Source: Desulfonema magnum
GTDB lineage: Bacteria > Desulfobacterota > Desulfobacteria > Desulfobacterales > 4be13
Assembly: GCF_017377395.1 (NCBI RefSeq)
Contig: NZ_CP061800.1
Span: forward strand, 1,674,001 to 1,738,000
DNA length: 64,000 nucleotides
Reading direction: 5' to 3'
Under the pieces are notes generated by a model. It ran no database searches and was not told the origin of the DNA. It saw only the letters and a list, made by a program, of their open reading frames with translations. The translations under genes and the position numbers were made by a program. Of the stretch, positions 1-8,941 are shown piece after piece (within the stretch, counting starts at the first letter, position 1; each line of letters opens with the position of its first letter).

Positions 1-40
1 CGAATAATGCTGAAAATAAGGACACCAGATAGTTCTTCAT
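1..40 (-). CDS. N-terminus of an exported protein, cut by the window edge
   Basis: The minus strand reads an AAAGGAG ribosome site (about 50-56), then ATG at 40 and a start MKNYLVSLFSALF. The residues have the charged-then-hydrophobic character of a signal peptide. The remainder lies before base 1, so family and function cannot be told. It is placed as a gene because the ribosome site is strong and well spaced. Confidence 0.5.
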   Translation of the reverse strand, partial: MKNYLVSLFSALF

Positions 41-307
41 GTTAAAAAATCTCCTTTGTTCATTTGACTAAAAATTACAAGAAAAACGCAAACCTGAGAG
101 TAGGGACGAGATGTCCCATGTTCCCAAGTCTCGTGGGGACGGCATGTTTGTAGCAATGACATCCCTCCGTGTTTCCAAGCCGGATATGCCGCCCCTACGG
201 GACTTTTCAGACATGCTCTGACTGAATGCTGTTATCACCTCCTTCATGTCTTAATCTTCTTTTCCCCACGAATTGGTTATAAGCGGGAATTATCGGCTCT
301 CCAATTC

Positions 308-386
308 CGCTACAAGGATTTCATATAAGAAAAGGATTGAAATCCGCATTCTTATCATCCTCTTTTTATACAAAATCCTTGTAGCG
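308..386. repeat. Interspersed palindrome, CTACAAGGATTT family, copy 1
   Basis: The ends CGCTACAAGGATTT and AAATCCTTGTAGCG are complementary, and the interior carries further complementary AAGAAAAGGAT/ATCCTC-like arms. A second copy with the same ends lies at 31993-32067, so this is an interspersed hairpin element rather than a gene-specific terminator. Confidence 0.65.
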
Positions 387-406
387 AAACAAATGCCGAT
401 CCCCAT

Positions 407-482
407 CTACATGGATTAGTGATAAGCAAGGATTATATGCGGCAGGGGTGCAATAATCCTTGCTTATCGCTAATCCGTGTAG
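407..482. repeat. Interspersed palindrome, GGATTAGTGATAAGCAAGGATT family, copy 1
   Basis: CTACATGGATTAGTGATAAG at the left end pairs with the complementary right end (CTTATCGCTAATCCGTGTAG). Related copies lie at 772-844 and 36501-36576, sharing the same arms and differing mostly in the loop. Confidence 0.65.
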
Positions 483-504
483 CGGGACACAATTCGTGTG
501 GCAA

Positions 505-542
505 CAAAAAAAGCCCGGCGACAAATTGCGGGGCTTTTTTTT
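505..542 (-). terminator. Rho-independent terminator of the relic gene at 582
   Basis: Read on the minus strand, the arms GCCCCGCAATT and the GCCGGGC side form a hairpin flanked by A and T runs. It stands directly after the stop codon of the relic at 582-722. It closely matches the terminator at 891-926 behind the intact paralogue, so gene end and terminator were duplicated together. Confidence 0.65.
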
Positions 543-581
543 ACAAGTCCCTGAAGGACTAAAGTTATGTTGAACGTGCCT

Positions 582-722
582 TATTCCTGATATTCATAAG
601 CTCCGATATCAATGACATCTTCCCGGATTCTCGGTTTCCCCGCCAGATCGGTTGCGCCGATATCATCCGTAGTCGTGGCCGGATCGCCTGCGTTCATGCA
701 GGGCGAGTCCGCCTGCAAAAAT
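582..722 (-). pseudogene. C-terminal relic of a beta-helix secreted protein
   Basis: The minus strand encodes about 46 residues ending in IDIGAYEYQE and stop, containing SPCMNAGDPATTTDDIGATD and DLAGKPRI. This is the typical end of right-handed beta-helix (parallel beta-helix repeat) proteins. The intact gene at 4539-8273 has the same signature, SPCIDAGNP followed by DMGAYGG. A TGA stands in frame just upstream and no start codon fits, so this is a remnant of a paralogue. Its own terminator survives at 505-542. Confidence 0.7.
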
Positions 723-771
723 CAGCCAGCGGATGACCAGCCAGAAGGGCTCTGGATTTCCCCACCATCTT

Positions 772-844
772 CACGGATTAGTGATAAGCGAGGACTGCTG
801 GCGACAGAATTTTATAAATCCTTGCTTATCACTAATCCATGTAG
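772..844. repeat. Interspersed palindrome, GGATTAGTGATAAG family, copy 2
   Basis: The arms CACGGATTAGTGATAAG and CTTATCACTAATCCATGTAG are complementary across a central loop. It is the same element as at 407-482 and 36501-36576. Confidence 0.65.
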
Positions 845-890
845 ATGCTGCCCCGTATGAAGGAGTACAATCCGTTCGGAGGAAAAAGAC

Positions 891-926
891 AAAAAAAGCC
901 CGGCAATGAATTGCAGGGCTTTCTTT
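891..926 (-). terminator. Rho-independent terminator after the C1A protease gene
   Basis: On the minus strand AAAGCCCTGCAATT pairs with AATTCATTGCCGGGCTTT around a small loop, followed by a T run. It lies about 65 bases after the stop codon at 990. Confidence 0.65.
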
Positions 927-989
927 CATAAGTCGATGTGAGAATAATAGCCATGCAGGATGGATAAAAAGTGGCAATGCCCGCCACAT

Positions 990-2993
990 TTACATGGCCG
1001 GATCATCCTCCTCAGTCAACTCACTCACACTCTGCAAGACATAAACAGCCTCTTCTATACCAATTCTTCTATCACCGTTCACATCCGCATCAACATAGAT
1101 ATCATCTTCATTCATTCCAGCTAAGGTTTTCAAGACCAATATGGCATCGCGCAGATCAATACTTCCGCTATCATCAATATCTGCCCCGACGACAGCAGCC
1201 TGAGTCAGTTCAACAGCTTGGAGGCCGTTCTCCGCTTCAGGAGATGAAATGCTAATTGTTCCTGTTCTTGCATCACCAAGATTTGATTCATAATAAATTG
1301 TTATTGTGCCATTGTCATCTCCTGAATTTCCGCTTACAATGTTTAACCAGGGGTCATCCGTGGTCGCGGTCCAACTCATCGAACCATCATTTCCGTTAGA
1401 AACATCAAGTTCTATATTACCGCTTGTTCCGGAAATGTTAATATTTATCTTATCCTCTGTTACGGAAATCCCCTCTTGAAATGGCGGTGAGATCATTAAC
1501 ATGGGTCTTGCTATTGTCGGAGGAATGATTGCCTTCACTTCCACAAAAACAGATGGTTCGTCAGAATCATTTGAAGATATGGTTATTGTCGCCATATCAT
1601 CCGGGAAAGGAACATCATTCCAATCTGCTACGGATACGCTTATTGTTTCCTGTCCGTCAGGCAAAATCGTCGGAAGTGTCTGAGGTGAAATTTCCAGCCA
1701 GGTTTTATCACATGAAATATTATTTATAACCAAGTCGTCGGTACCCGTATTTTTGATTATGATCTCCTCTGATTTACCTTCCAGATAGATTCCTGAAGCT
1801 GTTCCGGCATAACAACCGAATTTTACGTTATCGGTAACATCATTATAAGCAATACGAAAATAACCGCGTTCTCCCCAGCCTTCTCCCCAACTGTTTTTTG
1901 CCCTGAAACACTGTTGTTCATCATCATATCCCACGAGGAGAACCGCATGTCCGAATCCATAATCTCCTCCGGTATAATCATATATTCCACTGGTATAACT
2001 AAAAAAATCATCAGGAACATACATGGAGACACAAAGCGGCCCGTCTTGCAACGCTCCCCTCAGATCGTCCACACTATGTCTTTCTCCCCACAGACTGCAC
2101 GGCGGAGAGAATTGAGTTATTTTTTCCACAAAATCCGGTTCAGAACATTTACCCTCGCAATCTTCATCCGACGCATTATAAGGATAGCAGGTTTCCGGCG
2201 GAATTCCCTCTATCCGAATATAATTAAATGCGTCCCAATACCATCCACCTTCACACCCCCGTCCGAAGCTCTGGTCTTGATACAGACAGGAAACAATGAC
2301 CTGTTCTGAAAGATTTTGCTCCACAAAAAGATTTGCCTGATTTCCAAGATTTTCAACCAGAGCAACCGCTGCAAAAGCCCAGCAGGAACCGCAATTTTTC
2401 TGATTTTTCACAGGGCTGTCATAGATGCTCCAGTCTTTGGAAGCTGGTAAATTTTTTCTTGAGCGGTATTTTCGTGAGGGCATATGTGTCTTCCAATGTG
2501 CCTTGACCTCATCTGGTATAATCAAACCTGTTTCATAATGCGCTGGTTGGGATGAAGCTCTGACTTCTCTCTTTCGACTTGCTGAAGTATCAGCGGACGA
2601 GACACTTTCTCCCTCAGTATCCTGAACATTTGTTTCAGATTTAGGTCTGCTGAATATCAACGATTTCGGACTGATGTCAATATCTGGAGTTAATATTGTT
2701 GTCCCTGTATAATTTTGGCTGGTGTAATCCGAAACTATGTTATTGTAAGAACGGCTAGGAGGATCAAAAACATATTCGCCTTTATCGGGAGTGGCCATTC
2801 CCGTCCATCCGGCATTAACTGACTTGCTATAAAAACCCGAATGATCTGTAACAGCTCTCCCTCCATAATTATCAAAATTTACTGTAACTTGATCTATGCC
2901 ATTGTTATTTGAGTCTTTTATGTAGCCTGAAATAACATAGTTAAGAGCTATTTTTGTCCCCGTATAGTCTTGGTCAGGATAATTTGAAACCAC
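990..2993 (-). CDS. Papain-like (C1A) protease with BACON-like and dockerin modules; 3' part of an IS-split gene
   Basis: This is the C-terminal part of a secreted modular cysteine protease. Residues 20-100 are an SdrB/carboxypeptidase-regulatory-like repeat (ISGYIKDSNNNGID). The peptidase C1A domain spans about 185-400, with the oxyanion Gln198, nucleophile Cys204 in CGSCWAF, His349 in GHAV and Asn367 in KNSWG, so the active site looks complete. BACON-like beta domains follow (about 420-605). The end is a type I dockerin with two Ca-binding loops (DIDDSGSIDL and DVNGDRRIGI). The GTG at 2993 has no ribosome site. Codons upstream continue in frame to the IS boundary at 3010, and the frame then resumes at 4608 in the gene ending at 4539. 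The piece is therefore the 3' half of an interrupted gene and is probably not expressed on its own. Confidence 0.85.
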   Translation of the reverse strand: MVSNYPDQDYTGTKIALNYVISGYIKDSNNNGIDQVTVNFDNYGGRAVTDHSGFYSKSVNAGWTGMATPDKGEYVFDPPSRSYNNIVSDYTSQNYTGTTILTPDIDISPKSLIFSRPKSETNVQDTEGESVSSADTSASRKREVRASSQPAHYETGLIIPDEVKAHWKTHMPSRKYRSRKNLPASKDWSIYDSPVKNQKNCGSCWAFAAVALVENLGNQANLFVEQNLSEQVIVSCLYQDQSFGRGCEGGWYWDAFNYIRIEGIPPETCYPYNASDEDCEGKCSEPDFVEKITQFSPPCSLWGERHSVDDLRGALQDGPLCVSMYVPDDFFSYTSGIYDYTGGDYGFGHAVLLVGYDDEQQCFRAKNSWGEGWGERGYFRIAYNDVTDNVKFGCYAGTASGIYLEGKSEEIIIKNTGTDDLVINNISCDKTWLEISPQTLPTILPDGQETISVSVADWNDVPFPDDMATITISSNDSDEPSVFVEVKAIIPPTIARPMLMISPPFQEGISVTEDKININISGTSGNIELDVSNGNDGSMSWTATTDDPWLNIVSGNSGDDNGTITIYYESNLGDARTGTISISSPEAENGLQAVELTQAAVVGADIDDSGSIDLRDAILVLKTLAGMNEDDIYVDADVNGDRRIGIEEAVYVLQSVSELTEEDDPAM

Positions 2994-3009
2994 CTGTGGA
3001 TAAGTTTGA

Positions 3010-4603
3010 TTGACCTTTCTGAAATCACGCTAAAGCCTTATCCAACGTGTGATTATTGGGAATAATACTCTGAAAATGCTCTTTGAAAATTTTTCGGACG
3101 TCAACGAACTTCGGGCAGAGTCTGACTAACTTGTTAATGGTCACATTTCGGAAGCGTCGGAGCTTCCTCAGATTCTGCTTCATCATATTGACGACGAGGT
3201 ATGCGATGACTTTGACGCCGACGCAGGCATGAGCCCCCTTCCGATCTCGGAGATGCATTGCTCCCAGTTCGAGAGTGTCTTTGAGGAGCTTCCGGAATTC
3301 TTCGATGCGATGATGGAAGGCGAAGGCATGCAGTGCCTCGCTGCTACGCAGAGGTCGTCCTGCTATAATAAGGTAGCTGACCGCCCGTTTCCCCTTCGGA
3401 ATATAGAAGACGAGAATAACCTCGCCGAAGGTTTCGCTTACTGCTTCGGTTCGATACACCGGCTGTCCGTCTGTTCCCCATCCGGGAGTAAGACGATCTT
3501 TGAAATTTTTCCGCCACTGGCCGGCCTTCCGGATTTCTCCGTCAATTTCAAAGACGTAGTTGTCCTTGCCGCGGAAAATTCCGGTAAGAGTCAGTAAGAG
3601 TGCGGGATCGGACGATTCGGCATCTTCGTTCGCAAGGCCGGTGTCTGTAGCTGACGCATCCGATTCGGACGAGGCTTCTTCCGAACATTCACCGCGGCAG
3701 AATGCCGCGATATCCTGAGAAAAATATGCCGCATCACCTGTAGTTCCGAGGCGGCTGATGTCAATGCCCGCGGCTTCGAATTTTGCTTCGGCGGCTTTCA
3801 GCATCTCCTCATATATCTCAGGCTTGGTTTTAAGCCCCCTGCCCTGTTTGGAGACTATCCGCACGTCGAGAGGGAGAATAATGTCGCCGATTACCAGAAT
3901 CAGAGCGATCACGTTCTGCCCGTTCGCCACGCGTTTAAGCTGGCCGCTCCACCATTTCCATACATAGCCGAGTTCCGTGGCAATACGGGCAATCACGGAG
4001 TCATCGACTGCCATAATCAGTCCGTCCCGGCTTTTTGTGGCATCGCTCATGGTGAGCCTCTCCCGCAGGAGAGGAACAGCGATGCTGTAAAGGTGATTCT
4101 GCAGGAACTTACGCCAGCAGTAAACACTGACGTTTTTAACACGGTCATAGGTGGCGGTTTTCGGGAGTCCGAGCACCTGCATAACCTGGTAAACATTGTC
4201 CGCTCCGAGAAATACCGCCATGCTGATGAGAAGAAGGGTTTCCATATCCTCATCAGGCATCCGGCGGAAATACGGGCGGAGTATTTTTCCGAACTCCTCG
4301 GCGGCACGAAGCATTTCTTCGGTAAAATGTTCCTCAGCGGTTTTCGTTGTCATAATAAGAACCTCCTTATAATATCGGCACCCGGAATCAGGGCGGTCAG
4401 AGGCTCGGACATATATTTCCGAACCGTATATTTGTACAGTATATCACGAAGTCCGTCGTATGCCAAGAAAAATTTTAAATCCGAGTGTCTGACTACAGAT
4501 TCGCATTCTTAAAATATAAGCTGGTTTCAAACGCATTTTCATGAGATTAATTTATGTAAACTCAATATAAACAGCATGTTAATTTCAATACTGGAAAGGT
4601 CAA
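3010..4603 (-). mobile_element. Complete insertion sequence, 1594 bp, DDE transposase
   Basis: The element has 10-bp perfect terminal inverted repeats, TTGACCTTTC at 3010-3019 and GAAAGGTCAA at 4594-4603. It is flanked by a 5-bp direct duplication, TTTGA, at 3005-3009 and 4604-4608. It carries one transposase gene (3025-4353, minus) and a 250-bp non-coding end. Excising the element and one duplication joins two protein segments in frame and restores a repeat motif, which confirms the boundaries. I cannot name the IS family with certainty. The protein resembles IS4-superfamily enzymes, and a 5-bp duplication would fit ISH3-like elements. Confidence 0.92.
3025..4353 (-). CDS. IS4-superfamily-like DDE transposase
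   Basis: This 442-residue transposase moves the surrounding IS by cut-and-paste. An N-terminal helical DNA-binding part (1-100) precedes an RNase H-like catalytic core. Candidate catalytic acids are Asp117 or Asp118 (MAVDDS), Asp207 (TTGDAAY) and Glu351 or Glu352 in HHRIEEFRKLLKD, the last matching the K/R-rich helix typical of IS4-group enzymes. An acidic Ser/Ala-rich insert at about 220-250 is probably a surface loop. The start ATG at 4353 is preceded by AAGGAGG on the minus strand. The frame is intact and the element ends are clean, so it may still be active. Confidence 0.85.
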   Translation of the reverse strand: MTTKTAEEHFTEEMLRAAEEFGKILRPYFRRMPDEDMETLLLISMAVFLGADNVYQVMQVLGLPKTATYDRVKNVSVYCWRKFLQNHLYSIAVPLLRERLTMSDATKSRDGLIMAVDDSVIARIATELGYVWKWWSGQLKRVANGQNVIALILVIGDIILPLDVRIVSKQGRGLKTKPEIYEEMLKAAEAKFEAAGIDISRLGTTGDAAYFSQDIAAFCRGECSEEASSESDASATDTGLANEDAESSDPALLLTLTGIFRGKDNYVFEIDGEIRKAGQWRKNFKDRLTPGWGTDGQPVYRTEAVSETFGEVILVFYIPKGKRAVSYLIIAGRPLRSSEALHAFAFHHRIEEFRKLLKDTLELGAMHLRDRKGAHACVGVKVIAYLVVNMMKQNLRKLRRFRNVTINKLVRLCPKFVDVRKIFKEHFQSIIPNNHTLDKALA

Positions 4604-7600
4604 TTTGATAAGAGGGACTGAATGAATAGCCTCCCTTATTTGGCGTAACTATGCCTGCCCATCCATGTTTAACAGAATGTCTGTAAAATCCTGAATCGTT
4701 CGTAGTGGCAGAACCGCCACCATTACTAAAAATTAAGCTGACTCCACCGATTTCGCCAAGATTGTTGGGATAACGAATATGTCCTGAAATGATATAAATT
4801 GGCACAAACACTGCTGTAATTCTTATATCCTGACTTATGGTGATTATGGTGGATTTCTGATTTCCGGTGAGATAACCTTCCCAATGATCAAATTTATAAT
4901 TTGAATTGGGAATGGCGCTCAATGTTACGGTGCTGCCGCATTCATAGGATGTCTTATCGGGGGTTCTGGTAACAGTTCCATTAACGGCGGTGATGTTAAG
5001 TGAATACGTTTTAATGTCAAATTTCGCAGTCACCGATTTGTCAGCATCCATTGTGAGTGTGCAGACAAGACCGCCACCTGAACAATCACCTGACCATCCG
5101 CCAAATTCGTAGCATTCATCAGGAACGACAGTAAGTGTCACAGATTCTCCTGGCTCATAAGAAGCCTTATCAGGCGATGCTGAAATCGTTCCTCCGGATA
5201 CTGGTAAAACGGATTTATCAAGCGTGTATGTGGAAATCTGCTCAAATATTGCCGTTATGCTACTGTTGCCATTTATGGCAATGGTGACGGAGGTTTCTGT
5301 TCCTGACGCATTTCCTTCCCAGCGTATGAAACGATAACCTGAATTCGGAGCGGCTGTCAGTGTTACGCTCTCTCCGCATTCATAAGAGGTTTTCTCAGGG
5401 GTTCTGGTAACAGTCCCGTTGAGGGCTGTGATGTCAAGGGTATATGCTACGATGGCAAAGTTCGCAGCAACTGACTTGTCCGAATTCATTGTGAGGGTGC
5501 AGACAGGATTGCTACCCAAACAATCGCCTGACCATCCGGTAAATTCGTAGCACTCGGCAGAAGTGGCTGTAAGCATTACAGATTCTCCTGCATCATAGGA
5601 AGCCTTGTCAGGTGAAGCCAAAATTATTCCGCCGAATTCTGGTAAAATGGATTTTGTAAACATATATATGATTGGCTCTTTGGTAACACGCACATCATCA
5701 AACCACGCTTTTATATACCCGGATTCGCCCTGATCTGCATACAATCTGGAAGTGAGGACTCTGCTATCTCTGCCATAAGCCTCATAAATCGGAGTGGTCA
5801 GGGAATAAATTATTGTTTCATCATTGCACTTAAAGATAAGCTCTGTATCAGAAAGTTCGATGGAAAGAATATCTTCCTTATCAAAAAGGATGGGCGTTGA
5901 AAAATCCTGCTCAAACAAGTCTGTTGTGCCAGACCCGTCAGCCGTATCAAATCTGAAAGCAGCAGCCGTTGCTTTCAAATTATTATTTTCATCAAGCATG
6001 ATATAGTTGTTCACCCATACATCCCCCTCATATCTGTTGTAATCCAGACCGCTTCCGGGGCCCCGGGTGTCATTATAAAAATAGCCTCCGATCCTGCTAA
6101 TGGCCGTGGCCCCGGCAGACACCTGACTTCCGCTTTCAATGAGAACCTTTGCCTCAAGATAAGATGTATAATCACCCGCCTGATGTACGGTCGTGCTGGC
6201 TTCCTCATCAGAACCCCGTATGCTCAGACAAAGTTTGCCGTCTGAAACCTCCGTGACCTTTTCAAGTGCCTGCCATTTTGCAGGATCAATCATGGCTGTC
6301 TCAAAATCATCATAAGGCTCTCCCCCTTTGCTGATACGCACATCGTCAATTGTCGCTTTCACATAGCCCAATTCGCCAGAATCCGCATATACTCTGGACA
6401 GAATTCTTTTATCTTTCGTGTAAGCATCATAAACCGGTGTGGTCAGAGTATGTTTCAAACTCTCATCATTGCATTTGAAAATAATCTCCGAACTCGTCAC
6501 CTCGACAGAGAGAACATATTCCGTATCAACACTCACAGGGGAAGAGAAATATTCCTCAAAAAATTCTGTTTCCAAAGAGTTGTCCGCATTATCTGACCGG
6601 CTGGCAGAAGCCTTTGCTTTCAAAATACCATTTTCATCCACTACAATACGAATATCAAGCCAGACATCTCCTTCTTGCTCATTATAATCCTGACCACTGC
6701 CCGGCCCCCTGGTGTCATTATAAAAATAGCCTGACAAACCCACCACGCCCATAGCTCCGGCAGACACATAACTGCCGTTTTCAACAAGAACTTTTGCCTC
6801 ATAATAACGCGTATCATCATTTACCAGATATACATTCATGGAAGATTTCTGACCGTCCCCCTGAATGTTTAAACGAAGTTTCCCATTTGCAATTTCCCTG
6901 ACCTGTTCAGATTCATGCCATTTTGACGTATCAATCGGGGCAGTCTCAAAATCATCATAAATAATCTGGGTGGAAAATTTTCCAATATTGTTGTAGGTGG
7001 CTATATGAGACCGGTTATCCGAAGCAGTGATGTCAATATAATAGTCATATTCTCCCGAAGGCGTTGTCCAGGAGTTGCCGTAAATACCATCTCCCGCAGT
7101 GCCGTCATTGTGTGATCCGTCATCATAAAGATTGATACTGGCAATCACCGCCTCATCCGGTCTTTCAATGTCTGCTTTTACAGAACTGACATTTGAGACC
7201 GCATCCTGAACATCAGCGGTAATGACAACGGTACTACCCGGAAAAGCAAAGGCGGGAGTTATCAGAACATTTTCAACAGATGGCGGCCCATCCTCATAGG
7301 CATAGCTTTCCCCTCCGGAACCGCCATATGCACCCATGTCGTTTCTTGTTCCGTCCGTGTCATTGTACTCAGCAGACGGATTACCGGCATCAATACAGGG
7401 CGAGCCTGTCTGAAGATAATAATTACCCGTTTCCGGGTCAGCAAATAACGGATTTTGGCTGATGTTTCCTGTAGCGGCGTTCCCTCCTTCAATAAGAGAA
7501 TAAGTGATGCTCTCAAGGTTTCCCCAGTTATTCCTGCTATTGTTCCATTCAATACAATTTAACACAGAAACTTGTGATTGAAAAAGTCCAAATCCGCCTC

Positions 7601-8273
7601 CGGTATTCCCAGTAATAGTGCAGTTTATGATTTTTCCGGTTGAATCGTTACAATGAAAAGCAGCTTGTCCGGTATTGTCGGCGATGAGCGTGTTCTGTAT
7701 CAGTATATCACCATCTCCTGCTCTGATACCGCTTGCCCCTCCGGGAGAATGGTTGTTCCTCACAATACAATTCAGAATTTTGCCATCTCCCATAAGAATA
7801 CCTCCGCCACCCCACTCATTTTCTCCTATGGCATTGTTATTCTCTATTATGCAGTCTTTTATTTCCAGAAAACTTCCTTCGGAAGAGTCAAGACCGCCGC
7901 CCCCCTCATTTTCTGCCTGACCATTTTGGATGGTAAATCCCTCAATCATAGTTGAGGAATTTTGAATACGAACCACTGTTGATCTGCCGCCGCCATCAAT
8001 AACTGTCTTATGGGCTTTTATGTCGCGAGTCCATCCGGCACTTTCATATCCGCCTGACAAATTAACTGTTTTTCCATTTATCACAATATTTTCATCGTAT
8101 ATGCCCTGGGCAACTAAAATGACATCGCTATCCGAAATTGCCGCATCTATCGCTTCCTGAATACTTGTGTAATCCCCCCCGCCGGAATGATCCACATGAA
8201 TTGTTTCAGCCATGCATATACTTGTTAAAACCGCAAATATAAAAACAACCGAGAAAAATATTACTCTTTTCAT
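4539..8273 (-). CDS. Secreted beta-helix/InlB-repeat protein; 5' part of an IS-split protease gene
   Basis: The 1244-residue product begins with a signal peptide (1-22, cleavage after SICMA). A right-handed beta-helix follows (about 25-310, starting IHVDHSGGGDYTSIQEAIDA and rich in GG and CI/CTI turns). Next come an Ig-like segment (about 330-440) and two homologous concanavalin-like beta-sandwiches (each starting DDFET and containing YFYNDTRGPGSG). Four InlB-B/Flg_new-type repeats (GGxISASPDKASYxxGESV) and a regulatory-like repeat follow. The last 23 codons (from 4607 down) come from the inserted IS. Without it the gene continues through 3009-990 and ends with a C1A protease and dockerin, 1894 aa in total. 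The truncated form lacks the protease. The beta-helix points to binding of polysaccharide or cell surface; this is inference. Confidence 0.85.
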   Translation of the reverse strand: MKRVIFFSVVFIFAVLTSICMAETIHVDHSGGGDYTSIQEAIDAAISDSDVILVAQGIYDENIVINGKTVNLSGGYESAGWTRDIKAHKTVIDGGGRSTVVRIQNSSTMIEGFTIQNGQAENEGGGGLDSSEGSFLEIKDCIIENNNAIGENEWGGGGILMGDGKILNCIVRNNHSPGGASGIRAGDGDILIQNTLIADNTGQAAFHCNDSTGKIINCTITGNTGGGFGLFQSQVSVLNCIEWNNSRNNWGNLESITYSLIEGGNAATGNISQNPLFADPETGNYYLQTGSPCIDAGNPSAEYNDTDGTRNDMGAYGGSGGESYAYEDGPPSVENVLITPAFAFPGSTVVITADVQDAVSNVSSVKADIERPDEAVIASINLYDDGSHNDGTAGDGIYGNSWTTPSGEYDYYIDITASDNRSHIATYNNIGKFSTQIIYDDFETAPIDTSKWHESEQVREIANGKLRLNIQGDGQKSSMNVYLVNDDTRYYEAKVLVENGSYVSAGAMGVVGLSGYFYNDTRGPGSGQDYNEQEGDVWLDIRIVVDENGILKAKASASRSDNADNSLETEFFEEYFSSPVSVDTEYVLSVEVTSSEIIFKCNDESLKHTLTTPVYDAYTKDKRILSRVYADSGELGYVKATIDDVRISKGGEPYDDFETAMIDPAKWQALEKVTEVSDGKLCLSIRGSDEEASTTVHQAGDYTSYLEAKVLIESGSQVSAGATAISRIGGYFYNDTRGPGSGLDYNRYEGDVWVNNYIMLDENNNLKATAAAFRFDTADGSGTTDLFEQDFSTPILFDKEDILSIELSDTELIFKCNDETIIYSLTTPIYEAYGRDSRVLTSRLYADQGESGYIKAWFDDVRVTKEPIIYMFTKSILPEFGGIILASPDKASYDAGESVMLTATSAECYEFTGWSGDCLGSNPVCTLTMNSDKSVAANFAIVAYTLDITALNGTVTRTPEKTSYECGESVTLTAAPNSGYRFIRWEGNASGTETSVTIAINGNSSITAIFEQISTYTLDKSVLPVSGGTISASPDKASYEPGESVTLTVVPDECYEFGGWSGDCSGGGLVCTLTMDADKSVTAKFDIKTYSLNITAVNGTVTRTPDKTSYECGSTVTLSAIPNSNYKFDHWEGYLTGNQKSTIITISQDIRITAVFVPIYIISGHIRYPNNLGEIGGVSLIFSNGGGSATTNDSGFYRHSVKHGWAGIVTPNKGGYSFSPSYQIDLSSIEINMLFILSLHKLIS

Positions 8274-8680
8274 GTCCGTTTCCCCTTTTATATCTGATTT
8301 GAGTTCTTCTGAAAGTTAGGTTTTGCCAAACTAAATTTTCCCTGCTTATTCCACAAAACAAAAGAGCCGGTCAATGGGGTGAAGAGTGTATTTCAGGGGG
8401 GCGGATTGCCCTGTCATGCGGGGAAAAAACCGTATTTGACAGGTAAGTCAGTCAGTTAGGATTTTGGGATTGATTTATTTTTGGCACAATGGTAAACAGT
8501 AAAAATGAAAATAGTGAATATTTCTGACAGACAGCCGAAGTGTTCACCAGAGTCATTAATAAAACTGGCTATGAATATGGAAATATGTTTTTGTCACCCT
8601 GCCTGTCAGATATCTCATCAGGGAAAAATATCCGTGGCAATAAGAGAAAAGACAGAAAGATTCTGTGAGAGGAGAGAAAA
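8274..8680. promoter_or_regulatory. Leader copy A, shared divergent upstream region
   Basis: This is the upstream region of the minus-strand giant gene and the plus-strand antitoxin/VapC pair. From 8274 to about 8515 it matches three other stretches (9489-9640, 10657-10900, 12199-12610). Shared blocks include AAATTTTCCCTGCTTATT, CACAAAACAAAAG, GTATTTCAGGGGGG, GATTGATTTATTTTT and CAATGGTAAAC. Copy A is the only one still attached to an intact minus-strand gene, so it is likely closest to the parent. Confidence 0.7.
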
Positions 8681-8941
8681 ATGAAAACCATTGTTGAAAG
8701 ACAACTGACTTCCGAACTTGTCAGGCTGTTGAATGAGGTAAATTATGAACCCCTGATCATTAGGGTGCATGAGAAGAGATTCGTTGTTCTGAGGGAGGAT
8801 GAGCATTCAGACTCTTTTGAAACTTTTTCAGGAGATCATCCCCGGACAAACCTGACAGAGTTCTTCAGAAATTCGCCGCTCTTCGGGACTGAACTGGATT
8901 TGGAAAGAGACAGGGAACCTTCGAGGGAGGTGGAATTTTGA
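8681..8941 (+). CDS. Antitoxin of a VapBC-like pair
   Basis: An 86-residue protein whose end, FFRNSPLFGTELDLERDREP, has the F-x-x-SPL-x-x-x-x-LDLERD pattern common at the toxin-binding end of VapB/Phd-type antitoxins. It should bind and neutralise the PIN ribonuclease encoded next and bind their shared promoter. GAGAGGAGAG lies just before the ATG at 8681. Its stop overlaps the TTG start of the toxin by four bases (TTGA), indicating translational coupling. The N-terminal fold is not clearly AbrB or Phd, so the antitoxin class is unassigned. Confidence 0.75.
   Translation: MKTIVERQLTSELVRLLNEVNYEPLIIRVHEKRFVVLREDEHSDSFETFSGDHPRTNLTEFFRNSPLFGTELDLERDREPSREVEF

Larger units (their letters stand above)
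41..581. other. Repeat-rich intergenic stretch
   Basis: No intact gene is seen here. It holds a CCTACGGGAC-type segment (around 190-215) that recurs near 21105 and 21265, two long hairpins (308-386 and 407-482) that recur elsewhere in the window, and a terminator at 505-542. Confidence 0.6.

Noticed and set aside
2950..3009. Start of the 990-2993 frame as an independent gene start (GTG)
   Set aside because: The frame is open upstream to the IS border and joins the gene at 8273 in frame; there is no ribosome site at the GTG.
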